Source: Scatomorpha sp964345235 (lineage in GTDB: Bacteria; Bacillota; Clostridia; Oscillospirales; Oscillospiraceae). From it: a DNA stretch of 64,000 nt. A model generated the notes under the pieces. The model did not search any database and was not told where the DNA came from. It was given only the letters and a program-made list of their open reading frames with translations. Made by a program: the position numbers and the translations under genes. Where the stretch lies: NCBI GenBank assembly GCA_964345235.1, contig CAYFQE010000005.1, forward strand, positions 5,332 through 69,331. Reading direction: 5' to 3'. Shown here piece by piece: positions 1-7,848 of the stretch; the stretch's first letter is position 1; every line of letters begins with the position of its first letter.

Positions 1-756
1 TGTGAGCTTGAGCTCCTGCCCCAAGGGGTTCCCTATGGCAACTACTCTGTCGCCCTCGACGGGACTTTGCGCCGCAAACTCTGCGGCGGTAAGGTCGCTT
101 GCCTCTATTTTTAAAACTGCGAGGTCACTGATGTTGTCGGTTCCGACGAGGGAAGCCTCGAAGCTTTTATTGTCGTAGGTGCTCACCGTAACCGATTCCG
201 CGCCGGCTATGACATGGGCGTTTGTAATAATGTAGCCGTCGGAACTCATGATTATTCCACTTCCCCAGCTCATGCCTATTCCGGTTTTTGTACTCACCGA
301 AACAATATATTTCACGCATTTTTTATAAATCTCCTGAAGACTCAGCTCTTCGCCTTCGGGCGTGGGTACAGTGTTTAGACTTATGTCGGTCTCGGGTTTA
401 TGCCTCTTTACACTGTCTTTTGGAGTCTCTGACAACGACGGGTCTATTTCCGCATAGAAACGGTCGAAGAAGTCTTTAAAATCGTCTTCGAACTGCTCGT
501 TGGGATTTTGCGGATTTGCCGGTATTTTCGGAACAGTCTCTTCCATCTTGGAAGGGGGCAGAGCTTCTTTCTTTATGCTTATCGAGTAAATAAAAGAGCT
601 CAGTATTATCGTCAATGCCAGCAAGGCCGCTATTATTCTTTTATATTTGCGGTCGCCTTTATTTCCTGTATCGGGAGCGGCGGCTTCGACTCTTTTGGGT
701 TCGACTTCATAGGAAGTGTTGTACCAAGAGTATTCGCTATTGTCTTGAAATTCCAT
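1..756 (-). CDS. HtrA/DegP-like serine protease, N-terminal part (runs off the window)
   Basis: The reading frame is open from an ATG at 756 to the window edge (252 codons), so only the N-terminal part is visible. Roughly 40 residues of cytoplasmic sequence are followed by one hydrophobic segment (about residues 40-58), then a linker rich in Pro, Asp and Glu, then the start of a trypsin-like domain. The catalytic His lies in TNAHVIAGAE and the catalytic Asp in DNISDLAVLKI. The catalytic Ser and any PDZ domain would lie beyond the window. Known HtrA enzymes of this layout are membrane-anchored and degrade misfolded envelope proteins. It follows the response regulator by 30 bp and is probably in the same operon. 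Confidence in the family is high; the substrate is unknown. Confidence 0.88.
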   Translation of the reverse strand, partial: MEFQDNSEYSWYNTSYEVEPKRVEAAAPDTGNKGDRKYKRIIAALLALTIILSSFIYSISIKKEALPPSKMEETVPKIPANPQNPNEQFEDDFKDFFDRFYAEIDPSLSETPKDSVKRHKPETDISLNTVPTPEGEELSLQEIYKKCVKYIVSVSTKTGIGMSWGSGIIMSSDGYIITNAHVIAGAESVTVSTYDNKSFEASLVGTDNISDLAVLKIEASDLTAAEFAAQSPVEGDRVVAIGNPLGQELKLT

Positions 757-786
757 TTTTTCACCTGCTTTTTAGAAACTGTGAGC

Positions 787-1470
787 TCATTCCGAGAGCT
801 CGAATTTATATCCTACGCCCCAGATCGTAGCCAAATCCCAGTCGTTGGAGGCTCCTCTCAGTTTTTCTCTGAGCCTCTTTATATGTACATCCACGGTTCT
901 GGAGTCGCCGTAGAAGTTGAAGCCCCACACCTCGTCTAAAAGTTGGGTTCGTGTGAAAACCTTGTTCGGGTGGGAAGCCAAGTAGTAGAGCAGCTCGATT
1001 TCTTTGGGCGGGGTTGGAACAACAATACCGCTTACTTTGAGCGTGTAGGAATCGAGGTCGATGCTCAAATTCTCGAACATAAGAACTTTGTTCTCTTTTA
1101 TATAAGAAGTTCCGACTCTCCTGAGTACTGCGCGCATTCTTGCCATGAGTTCCTCGGGTTCGAACGGCTTTGTTAGATAGTCATCTGCGCCCAAATTTAA
1201 GCCCAAGAGTTTTTCCTTGAGTTCTTTTTTCTCGCCGAGCATTATTATGGGCACATCCGATTCTTTTCGTATGCTCCTGCAAAGCTCAAAGCCGCTTATA
1301 TCGGGCAAAGAGCTTCCCAGAAAAACTATATCGGGAGCCTCTTCCCTTAAAAGCTTTAATCCGTCCGCAGCGTTTTCGGCCGCAAGCGTTTTGAAGCCCT
1401 CTATGGCAAGATATCTTTTAACAAGCTCGAGACTCGTCCTGTTCTCTTCGATAACAAGAGCCGAGTTCAA
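787..1470 (-). CDS. OmpR-type response regulator with a degenerate receiver domain
   Basis: 227 residues: receiver domain (about 1-120) and C-terminal winged helix (about 130-225, with the SRTVDVHIKRLREKL recognition region). The start is a TTG at 1470 behind GAGGAGG; the longer ATG frame at 1530 would overlap the upstream gene. The receiver keeps the acidic pair E8-E9 and Lys101 (TKPF), but the position of the phospho-acceptor Asp is Gly52 (VFLGSSLPD) and the switch Thr/Ser is Gly79. Conventional Asp phosphorylation is therefore not expected, and it is best called an atypical regulator that binds DNA constitutively or responds by another route. No histidine kinase gene is adjacent in the window. 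It sits between a WG-repeat lipoprotein and HtrA in an apparent operon. Confidence 0.9.
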   Translation of the reverse strand: MNSALVIEENRTSLELVKRYLAIEGFKTLAAENAADGLKLLREEAPDIVFLGSSLPDISGFELCRSIRKESDVPIIMLGEKKELKEKLLGLNLGADDYLTKPFEPEELMARMRAVLRRVGTSYIKENKVLMFENLSIDLDSYTLKVSGIVVPTPPKEIELLYYLASHPNKVFTRTQLLDEVWGFNFYGDSRTVDVHIKRLREKLRGASNDWDLATIWGVGYKFELSE

Positions 1471-1493
1471 CTTTGCTTCCTCCTCATGCTCTA

Positions 1494-3032
1494 TTAATCC
1501 CCGGGCTCGGGAACCTCGCGAATGAGCCATGTTCCCTCGGAGTTTACCCAGCCGACAGAGAAGCCGTCGTAACAGAACACACAGCCGTTTGTGGGGTTAA
1601 ACATAGGTCTTCCCTCCGCCGTCATTGCCATGTTTTCGGTCATGAGCCTGCCGTCGGAGCGGGTGAGTGTTTTTCCGTTTCGGACATAATAGCCCTCTAT
1701 CACCTCGTCCCTCATAAGCTCGAGGTCTTCACCTATACTTATAACCTGACTGTCGGAGTTCATGGCCGCCATTTCGCCGTTGGCAAGTCTTACAAGCCAG
1801 ATGCCGGGCACCGTATCTACAAGGGATGACGCTCCCGAGAGGAAAACCACATCGCCCGATTGATTCTTTGCCCAAATTCCTCCGCTTCCGGCGCTGTATA
1901 TGCCCGTATTGCTCTCGGAAAAGGCGGCTTCGGCGCCCTTTAGTATGTACGGCTTGAAGTTTTCTTTGCTGAAGCATCTGCCGTCTACGGAAATATAGTC
2001 ATTGTATATGATTAGCTCGGATGCTCCGGCATAAGTAGCCACAATTTTACACTCTCTGTTTAAAATACAGAGGTTGCCCTCGTAGCGCACAACCGAAATA
2101 TCTCCGACATAGGGATAGGCCTCGGCAAAGGGTTCGGTGAAGGCGTATTCCCCGTTTTCTTTCATATAGCGCCAGTCGCCGCCTATGGCGACCACTCCCA
2201 GTCCGTCTCTGAATGGCTTGTTTTCGGTGTGGAAAGAGGGGAAATTGGCGTCCATATTTAAAACGCTTCCTCTACTATTCACATATCCCTTGCTTCCGTC
2301 TTGGAACACGACCTGAAAATATCCTTCGCCGTAGTTGGCCAAACTTGCGACCGAGCCCTGAAGGAACATCCTTTTGGTTGCAAAGTTCTTTGAATCGAGA
2401 ATTTCTTTGCCGTCGGGACCGATAACACGCGCCAGGTTGTTTTGCTCGTCGTATATTGCAAGTACTCCTATGCTCATGGGTATGACTTCTTCATATTCAA
2501 ACTCTGTAACCCAGCTTCCGTCCTCTGCCAAAAGCGCATATCTGAGCGCTTCTTTTTCGCTGTCGAATCGGGAGATTTTATAGATTCCCAAATCTATATA
2601 GTAGAGCTCGTCCTGATAGAAGAGTTTTTCGATATCCGTAAGCACCTCATCGAGAACTACTTCTCCGTTGGCCGTGAGCAGACCGTATTTTGAGCCGACA
2701 CTCGAGCCATCGGAGGCAAAGAGTCTGTCGGAAACATAGGGCAAAAGATTGCCGTAGTCCTCGGAGGGCGTGAGCACATCTTGATATGCGCCCGTTAAGC
2801 GCCTGACGGTAACATCGGGAGCCACATAGCCGCTGAGCTTTGTTCTGTCGGTTATAACATTGTATTTGAGGGGGGACTCTTTGATTATTTGTCCCGTTTC
2901 GTCACTGTGCCTCGCTTCTTCAATGGCGGGATTAATATAGAGCTCTTTTATCACCTCTATATCATCTTTAAATCCGCAAGCGGAAAGCGGGAGCGCAAGA
3001 AGTAAAATTAAAATTGCAAAAGCTTTTTTCAT
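1494..3032 (-). CDS. WG-repeat lipoprotein
   Basis: 512 residues from the ATG at 3032, preceded by GAGGTGACGAAG; a longer frame to 3101 has an implausible Arg-rich start and overlaps the upstream gene. The N-terminus is a lipoprotein signal (hydrophobic stretch ending LPLSACG), so the protein is probably anchored outside the membrane. The body has repeated units of the type YGLLTANGEVV, YALLAEDGSWV, KGYVNSRGSVL and WRYMKENGEYAF, matching WG/KWG beta-repeats. The function of such repeats is unknown; they probably form a propeller-like binding surface. The gene lies 5 bp downstream of the PstS-like gene and 23 bp upstream of the response regulator, which suggests one envelope-related transcript. 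Confidence 0.75.
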   Translation of the reverse strand: MKKAFAILILLLALPLSACGFKDDIEVIKELYINPAIEEARHSDETGQIIKESPLKYNVITDRTKLSGYVAPDVTVRRLTGAYQDVLTPSEDYGNLLPYVSDRLFASDGSSVGSKYGLLTANGEVVLDEVLTDIEKLFYQDELYYIDLGIYKISRFDSEKEALRYALLAEDGSWVTEFEYEEVIPMSIGVLAIYDEQNNLARVIGPDGKEILDSKNFATKRMFLQGSVASLANYGEGYFQVVFQDGSKGYVNSRGSVLNMDANFPSFHTENKPFRDGLGVVAIGGDWRYMKENGEYAFTEPFAEAYPYVGDISVVRYEGNLCILNRECKIVATYAGASELIIYNDYISVDGRCFSKENFKPYILKGAEAAFSESNTGIYSAGSGGIWAKNQSGDVVFLSGASSLVDTVPGIWLVRLANGEMAAMNSDSQVISIGEDLELMRDEVIEGYYVRNGKTLTRSDGRLMTENMAMTAEGRPMFNPTNGCVFCYDGFSVGWVNSEGTWLIREVPEPGD

Positions 3033-3037
3033 CTTCG

Positions 3038-3931
3038 TCACCTCGCCGGCAGATATGACTGCGAGGAAATAAAAGCGGCGCCGGCGCCGTCTTGCAGCCA
3101 TGTAAAGAGTATGTACTCGGGACTGTCGTGCGGCGAATCGGCTCTTATATAAACGCAGTAATCAAAGCATATCGGATATTCTCCGCTTTTAACAGTTTCT
3201 TCATTTGCCGAAACTCCGTCTACCTTTATTATATTGGCGTCCTTCATAACTCCCATCTTCTCCATCATAAAAAGAGAAGTAAATCCGAGCGCTCCCTCGC
3301 TGTCGTCAAACGATGAGAGAACCTCTACCACCGAGCCGTCTTCGAGCCAGAATTCTTCCGCTAGAGGCGAGATTGCCTCTTTGCCGTCCATAAGAGAGTT
3401 TTGCAACGCCATCTGTGTACCCGACCAAGGATTTCTTTGGAAGGCCTTAACATCGATGTTCCTGCCGCCCAACTCCCTCCAGTTTGTTGTCCTGCCGCTA
3501 TAGACATCTCTGAGCTGGTTTGAAGAGAGGTTTTTTACGGTGTTGAGCTGACCTACAAAAAACACCAGGGCATCGGAGGCTATTTTGACCTCTAAAAGTC
3601 CCTCCGTGTTTCCAAAGCTCTGCGCCGAGAGAACAATATCGAGTTCTCCGTCTCTGAGCTTTTGGAGCGCAAATCCCGAATTTCCGAAATCTAATAAATC
3701 CGAAACCTCCTCGCGGCTCTCTCCGAGCATGATTGAGGCAATCGCCTCGCCCAAGGGGCGCATGCCGAAGCTACCTCCCATGGCAGGGAAGTTTTCTCTT
3801 GTAAATCTGAAATCTTCAATCACAAGAGGCTCTTCACTCACTGTTTTTTCGAAAACACCCGCTCCACAGGCGGAGCACAGCATAAGCGAAGCTATAAGTA
3901 ATTTTGAAATAATTGTTCTTGTAAGTTTCAA
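3038..3931 (-). CDS. PstS-like substrate-binding lipoprotein
   Basis: 297 residues from a TTG at 3931 behind AAAAGGAGAAGATT. A lipoprotein signal ends in LMLCSACG. The body resembles PstS-type periplasmic-binding domains: an early Gly/Ser loop (GGSFGMRPLGEAIASIM), a central segment naming a bound ligand path (FFVGQLNTVKNLSSNQLRDVYSG, split here: VKNLSSNQLRDVYSG), then TTNWRELGG and RNPWSGTQ. NLS..QL.DIYSG.I.NW is characteristic of phosphate-binding proteins. No PstCAB permease or ATPase follows; the next genes are a WG-repeat lipoprotein, a response regulator and HtrA, so a sensory or scavenging role is as likely as transport. Ligand unproven. Confidence 0.75.
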   Translation of the reverse strand: MKLTRTIISKLLIASLMLCSACGAGVFEKTVSEEPLVIEDFRFTRENFPAMGGSFGMRPLGEAIASIMLGESREEVSDLLDFGNSGFALQKLRDGELDIVLSAQSFGNTEGLLEVKIASDALVFFVGQLNTVKNLSSNQLRDVYSGRTTNWRELGGRNIDVKAFQRNPWSGTQMALQNSLMDGKEAISPLAEEFWLEDGSVVEVLSSFDDSEGALGFTSLFMMEKMGVMKDANIIKVDGVSANEETVKSGEYPICFDYCVYIRADSPHDSPEYILFTWLQDGAGAAFISSQSYLPAR

Positions 3932-3983
3932 AATCTTCTCCTTTTAAAAATAGTGTTCCTAAGAAGTGATTTTATGGATTGTT

Positions 3984-4012
3984 ATTATACTACATTATTG
4001 CTGATTAGTCAC
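3984..4012 (-). promoter_or_regulatory. Putative promoter of the PstS-like/WG/response-regulator/htrA operon
   Basis: On the minus strand GTGACT (4007-4012) and TATAAT (3984-3989) are separated by 17 bp, ahead of the TTG start at 3931. The -10 is consensus and the -35 is weak. The remaining bases up to the hrcA promoter show no gene. Confidence 0.55.
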
Positions 4013-4111
4013 TTTTTTTATAATTCTATCAGCTTTAAAACCCATTATTAAAGCTTCTTGAATTTAATCTTTATAGCAAAAATATTTTTCGAAAAACCCG
4101 GGCTCAATTAC

Positions 4112-4140
4112 TTGACTTTAATAGTATATAATGGTATATT
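4112..4140 (+). promoter_or_regulatory. Putative sigma-A promoter of the hrcA operon
   Basis: TTGACT (4112-4117), 17 bp, TATATT (4135-4140). The -10 shares two bases with the CIRCE operator that follows, as expected for HrcA repression by occlusion of RNA polymerase. Confidence 0.8.
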
Positions 4141-4165
4141 AGCACTCAGAGGCACAGAGTGCTAA
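4139..4165 (+). promoter_or_regulatory. CIRCE heat-shock operator
   Basis: A perfect inverted repeat TTAGCACTC-N9-GAGTGCTAA, identical to the CIRCE consensus bound by HrcA. It lies between the promoter and the hrcA start, so HrcA should autorepress hrcA-grpE-dnaK-dnaJ until heat or misfolded protein titrates the chaperones needed for its activity. Confidence 0.97.
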
Positions 4166-4184
4166 AACGGAGGTTGGTGATGAA

Positions 4185-5270
4185 TTGAAACTCAGCGAAA
4201 GAAAAAAGAAAATACTCACAGCCGTTGTTGAAGAGCACATTCGCACCGCCGAGCCGGTCGGCTCGAAGGCCATACAAGCGGCCGCCGACTTAAATTGTTC
4301 CTCGGCAACCATCAGAAACGAGCTTTCGGAGCTTGGAAAGATGGGTTACCTCGATCAGCCTCACACCTCAGCCGGTCGCATACCCACTCCGCTCGGCTAC
4401 AGAACATATGTAAACGAGCTTATGGAGAGGCAAAGACTCAGCATTGAGGAGACCGAAAGACTCAATCGCGACCTCGACGAGAAACTGAATGTTTTAGAGC
4501 CAATGGTCAGCGATATCGGACAGTTTGCATCTTCGGTTGTGAACTATCCTATTTTGACCTTGGAAGCGCAGCCTCCCTGCACTATCTCAAGGTTCGACCT
4601 GATTTACCTGAGCGCCCACAGCTTTATTATTGTCTTGTTGCTCTCGAACAACCAAGTCAAAACAAAGCTTGTAAAGCTTCCGGTATCTGTGGGTCAGGAA
4701 ATGATAATGAAGCTCTCTTCCGTCTTTAACGCCAACTTTACAGACATCGACGAATCTGAAATTACACCTCTCAAGATAAGTTCGATGGAGAGAGCCGTTG
4801 GAGACACGATGGGCATTTTGAGTGTTGTAGCCTCATATGCCATTGAGGTACTCAGCGAGGAGAAACATCTTAAGGCCTGCGTTAGCGGCGCCAACAGACT
4901 TTTAAGCCAACCTGAATACCAAGACCCCGAGAAAGCCAGAGAGCTCATTTCATTCCTCTCGGACAGCGCCTGCGGAGAGCTTCTGCCGCAACATCAGATG
5001 GCCCCCGGTGAGAACATCAAGGTTTTAATCGGCCCGGAAAATGTGGCAAAAGAGCTGAAAAATTCCTCGGTAATTCTGGCCAGCTACGATGCGGGTCAGA
5101 ACCTGAAAGGGCTTATAGGAGTGGTTGGCCCCACCAGAATGGACTATTCCGGCATAACCGCCAAGCTCAAGCTCATAGCGAACGAGCTTTCGAGAAGACT
5201 GGGAGGCCCGGCTTCTTTGCCCTCGGGGCTTGATAACAAATTAATTCTTAAAGGAGATATAGATGGCTAA
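4185..5270 (+). CDS. hrcA: Heat-inducible transcription repressor HrcA
   Basis: 361 residues, a normal length for HrcA. The start is TTG at 4185 behind GGAGG (4169-4173); the nearby ATG at 4180 is followed at once by a stop. The N-terminal winged helix (about 1-80, with RKKKILTAVVEEHI and SSATIRNELSELGKMGYL) is followed by the GAF-like core typical of the family. HrcA binds CIRCE, which is present just upstream as a perfect copy, so the gene is autoregulated. It overlaps grpE by 8 bp, showing translational coupling within the heat-shock operon. Confidence 0.97.
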   Translation: MKLSERKKKILTAVVEEHIRTAEPVGSKAIQAAADLNCSSATIRNELSELGKMGYLDQPHTSAGRIPTPLGYRTYVNELMERQRLSIEETERLNRDLDEKLNVLEPMVSDIGQFASSVVNYPILTLEAQPPCTISRFDLIYLSAHSFIIVLLLSNNQVKTKLVKLPVSVGQEMIMKLSSVFNANFTDIDESEITPLKISSMERAVGDTMGILSVVASYAIEVLSEEKHLKACVSGANRLLSQPEYQDPEKARELISFLSDSACGELLPQHQMAPGENIKVLIGPENVAKELKNSSVILASYDAGQNLKGLIGVVGPTRMDYSGITAKLKLIANELSRRLGGPASLPSGLDNKLILKGDIDG

Positions 5271-5874
5271 AAAACACGATTCATCTAAGGAAAACGAAAA
5301 AAAGTTTGAAAATGAAGAAAAGCTGAAAGAAGAAATCAAGGATTCTGAAAACAAGTCTAAAGAGAATGAATTTGATAAGGCCGACTCGGTGACAGAAGAA
5401 GCGGCTGAGATTAAGCCCGAAACTGAAGCTGTAGAGCAGAAAAACGAGAGCTTCGAGGAGCTCCTTCAGGCTGAAAAGGACAAATATTTAAGACTTTTGG
5501 CAGAGTATGACAACTACCGCAAACGCTCGGTTAAGGAACGCGAAAACATATACTCGGAAGTTAGAGCCGATACCGCACTCAAGTTTTTGCCGGTTTACGA
5601 CAATTTGGAGCGGGCTCTCGAGAACGAAACCGAGGACGAGGCCTATAAGCGCGGAGTCGAAATGATAATGACTCAGTTTTTGGAAACGCTCAAGGGTTTT
5701 GGCATAACGCCCATCGAGGCTTTGAACGGGAAGTTCGACCCGGAGCTCCACGAGGCGGTAATGCATGAGGTAGATGAAGAAAAAGGCGAAAATGAAGTCG
5801 TCTTTGAGTTTAAAAAAGGCTTTAAGCTGGGAGATAAAGTAATTCGTTTCTCGGTTGTTAAAGTGGCAAATTAG
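5263..5874 (+). CDS. grpE: Nucleotide exchange factor GrpE
   Basis: 203 residues. A long, highly charged Lys/Glu N-terminal extension (about 1-65) leads into the coiled coil and the conserved GrpE core (YLRLLAEYDNYRKRSVKERE, then a C-terminal beta domain ending KVIRFSVVKVAN). GrpE drives ADP release from DnaK and often acts as a thermosensor. The SD GGAGA lies inside the end of hrcA, and dnaK follows after 41 bp, in the canonical order. Cytoplasmic. Confidence 0.97.
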   Translation: MAKKHDSSKENEKKFENEEKLKEEIKDSENKSKENEFDKADSVTEEAAEIKPETEAVEQKNESFEELLQAEKDKYLRLLAEYDNYRKRSVKERENIYSEVRADTALKFLPVYDNLERALENETEDEAYKRGVEMIMTQFLETLKGFGITPIEALNGKFDPELHEAVMHEVDEEKGENEVVFEFKKGFKLGDKVIRFSVVKVAN

Positions 5875-5915
5875 TTAATAATTATTATTTATATAAAATT
5901 TAGGAGGAAAAATAA

Positions 5916-7751
5916 ATGGGTAAAATAATCGGTATAGACTTAGGAACAACAAACTCCTGCGTAGCAGTTATTGAGGGCGGCGAAGCCGTTATCATCCCCA
6001 ACGCCGAGGGCGCGCGTACAACCCCCTCTGTCGTTGCGTTTTCGAAGGACGGCGAGCGCATGGTCGGCCAAGTCGCAAAGCGTCAGGCCATAACCAACCC
6101 CGATAGAACCATAAGCTCTATTAAAAGAGAAATGGGCACCAACCACAAAGTGACAATAGGCGACAAGACCTATACGCCTCAGGAAATCTCAGCAATGGTT
6201 CTGCAGAAGCTCAAGACGGATGCGGAAGCCTATTTGGGCGAGAAGGTCACAGAGGCGGTCATCACGGTTCCCGCATACTTCACAGACAGCCAGAGACAGG
6301 CAACTAAAGATGCCGGCATGATAGCGGGTCTCAATGTAAAGCGTATTATAAACGAGCCTACGGCGGCGGCCCTTGCCTACGGTCTTGACAAAGAGCTTGA
6401 TCAGAAGCTTTTGGTTTATGACCTCGGCGGCGGCACATTCGACGTTTCGATTCTTGAGATTGGCGACGGCGTTATCGAAGTTCTCGCCACGGCCGGAAAC
6501 AACAAGCTCGGCGGCGATGACTTTGACGAGTGCGTTACCAAATATTTTGTTGATGAATTTAAGAAGGATCAGGGCACAGACCTCTCCGGCGACAAGGTTG
6601 CCATGCAACGCCTAAGAGAAGCGGCCGAAAAGGCAAAGTGCGACCTTTCGGGAGTGACTTCGGTGAACATTAATCTCCCCTATATCACCGCGGACGCCAA
6701 CGGCCCCAAGCACTTGGATTTGGACCTTACAAGGGCAAAGTTCAACGAGCTTACACACCACCTTGTGGAAAAGACTTTGGGTCCTGTTAATCAGGCTCTC
6801 TCCGACTCGGGCCTCAGCGTTTCCGAGCTCGACAAGGTTCTTCTCGTCGGCGGCTCGACACGTATCCCCGCAGTTCAGGAAGCCGTTAAGGCCATAACCA
6901 AGAAAGACGGCTTTAAGGGCATTAACCCCGACGAGTGCGTGGCGCTCGGCGCTGCCATTCAGGGCGGTGTTTTGGGCGGCGATGTTGAGGGAATACTCCT
7001 TCTCGATGTAACTCCCCTCTCCCTCGGTATTGAGACTCTGGGCGGCGTATGCACCAGACTAATCGAGAGAAACACAACCATCCCCACCAAGAAGAGCCAG
7101 GTGTTCTCGACAGCGGCCGACAACCAGACCTCGGTTGAGGTAAATGTTCTGCAGGGCGAGCGTGAAATCGCTATGCACAACAAGAGTCTTGGCCGTTTCC
7201 ACCTCGACGGCATAGCCCCTGCCCGCAGAGGCGTGCCCCAGATAGAGGTCACCTTTGACATAGATGCAAACGGTATAGTCAATGTTTCTGCCAAGGATTT
7301 GGGAACCGGCAAGGAACAGCACATAACAATAACCGCTTCTTCCAACCTTTCCAAGGAAGATATCGACAAGGCGGTTCGCGAGGCCGAGCAGTTTGCAGCC
7401 GAGGATCGCAAGCGCAAGGAAGAGGTTGACACACGCAACGCCGGCGACCAGATGGTTTATCAGGCGGAGAAAGCACTTGAGGATTTGGGCGACAAGCTCG
7501 ACCCGAATGAGAAGGGACAGATTGAGGAAAGACTCAAGGACCTTAAATCTGCTTTGGAGGGCAGCGACACGGAGCGCATTAAGAGTGCTACCGAAGAACT
7601 CACCAAGGTCTTCCAGACCGCATCCGAGAAGATGTATCAGGCGGCCGCGGCGGCTCAGCAGGCCGGAGGCGCAGACCCGAACCAAGGCGCAGCGCCGGAC
7701 AATGACGGCGGGCCCGAAATTTTTGATGCCGACTATGAAGTTGTTGACTAG
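5916..7751 (+). CDS. dnaK: Chaperone DnaK (Hsp70)
   Basis: 611 residues, full length. The ATPase domain starts with KIIGIDLGTTNSCVAV and contains the phosphate-binding motif VYDLGGGTFDVSIL and the adenosine motif LVGGSTRIPAVQ. The substrate-binding domain (from about residue 370) and helical lid follow, with the Ala/Gln/Gly-rich tail ending FDADYEVVD. It refolds proteins with DnaJ and GrpE, both encoded here. SD AGGAGG at about 5901 supports the ATG. Regulated through the upstream CIRCE; a hairpin after the stop may adjust the amount of dnaJ transcript. Confidence 0.99.
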   Translation: MGKIIGIDLGTTNSCVAVIEGGEAVIIPNAEGARTTPSVVAFSKDGERMVGQVAKRQAITNPDRTISSIKREMGTNHKVTIGDKTYTPQEISAMVLQKLKTDAEAYLGEKVTEAVITVPAYFTDSQRQATKDAGMIAGLNVKRIINEPTAAALAYGLDKELDQKLLVYDLGGGTFDVSILEIGDGVIEVLATAGNNKLGGDDFDECVTKYFVDEFKKDQGTDLSGDKVAMQRLREAAEKAKCDLSGVTSVNINLPYITADANGPKHLDLDLTRAKFNELTHHLVEKTLGPVNQALSDSGLSVSELDKVLLVGGSTRIPAVQEAVKAITKKDGFKGINPDECVALGAAIQGGVLGGDVEGILLLDVTPLSLGIETLGGVCTRLIERNTTIPTKKSQVFSTAADNQTSVEVNVLQGEREIAMHNKSLGRFHLDGIAPARRGVPQIEVTFDIDANGIVNVSAKDLGTGKEQHITITASSNLSKEDIDKAVREAEQFAAEDRKRKEEVDTRNAGDQMVYQAEKALEDLGDKLDPNEKGQIEERLKDLKSALEGSDTERIKSATEELTKVFQTASEKMYQAAAAAQQAGGADPNQGAAPDNDGGPEIFDADYEVVD

Positions 7752-7783
7752 TAGGGATATATTTTGTAGTATATAAAAACACA

Positions 7784-7808
7784 GCGGGTAAGGCCGAGCC
7801 TTACCCGC
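7784..7808 (+). terminator. Intergenic hairpin between dnaK and dnaJ
   Basis: GCGGGTAAGGC and GCCTTACCCGC form a perfect 11-bp stem with a CGA loop. No U-tract follows (AATTTGAG), so this is more likely an mRNA-stabilising or processing hairpin, or a weak attenuator, than a full terminator. Confidence 0.6.
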
Positions 7809-7848
7809 AATTTGAGAGAATAGAGCTTCTCTCGAGAGAGGAACACTG

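Noticed and set aside
4180..4188. Two-codon frame ATG AAT TGA before hrcA, and a similar ATG CGT TAA before rpoB
   Set aside because: Possible start-stop elements, but the SD spacing is wrong and the occurrence fits chance.
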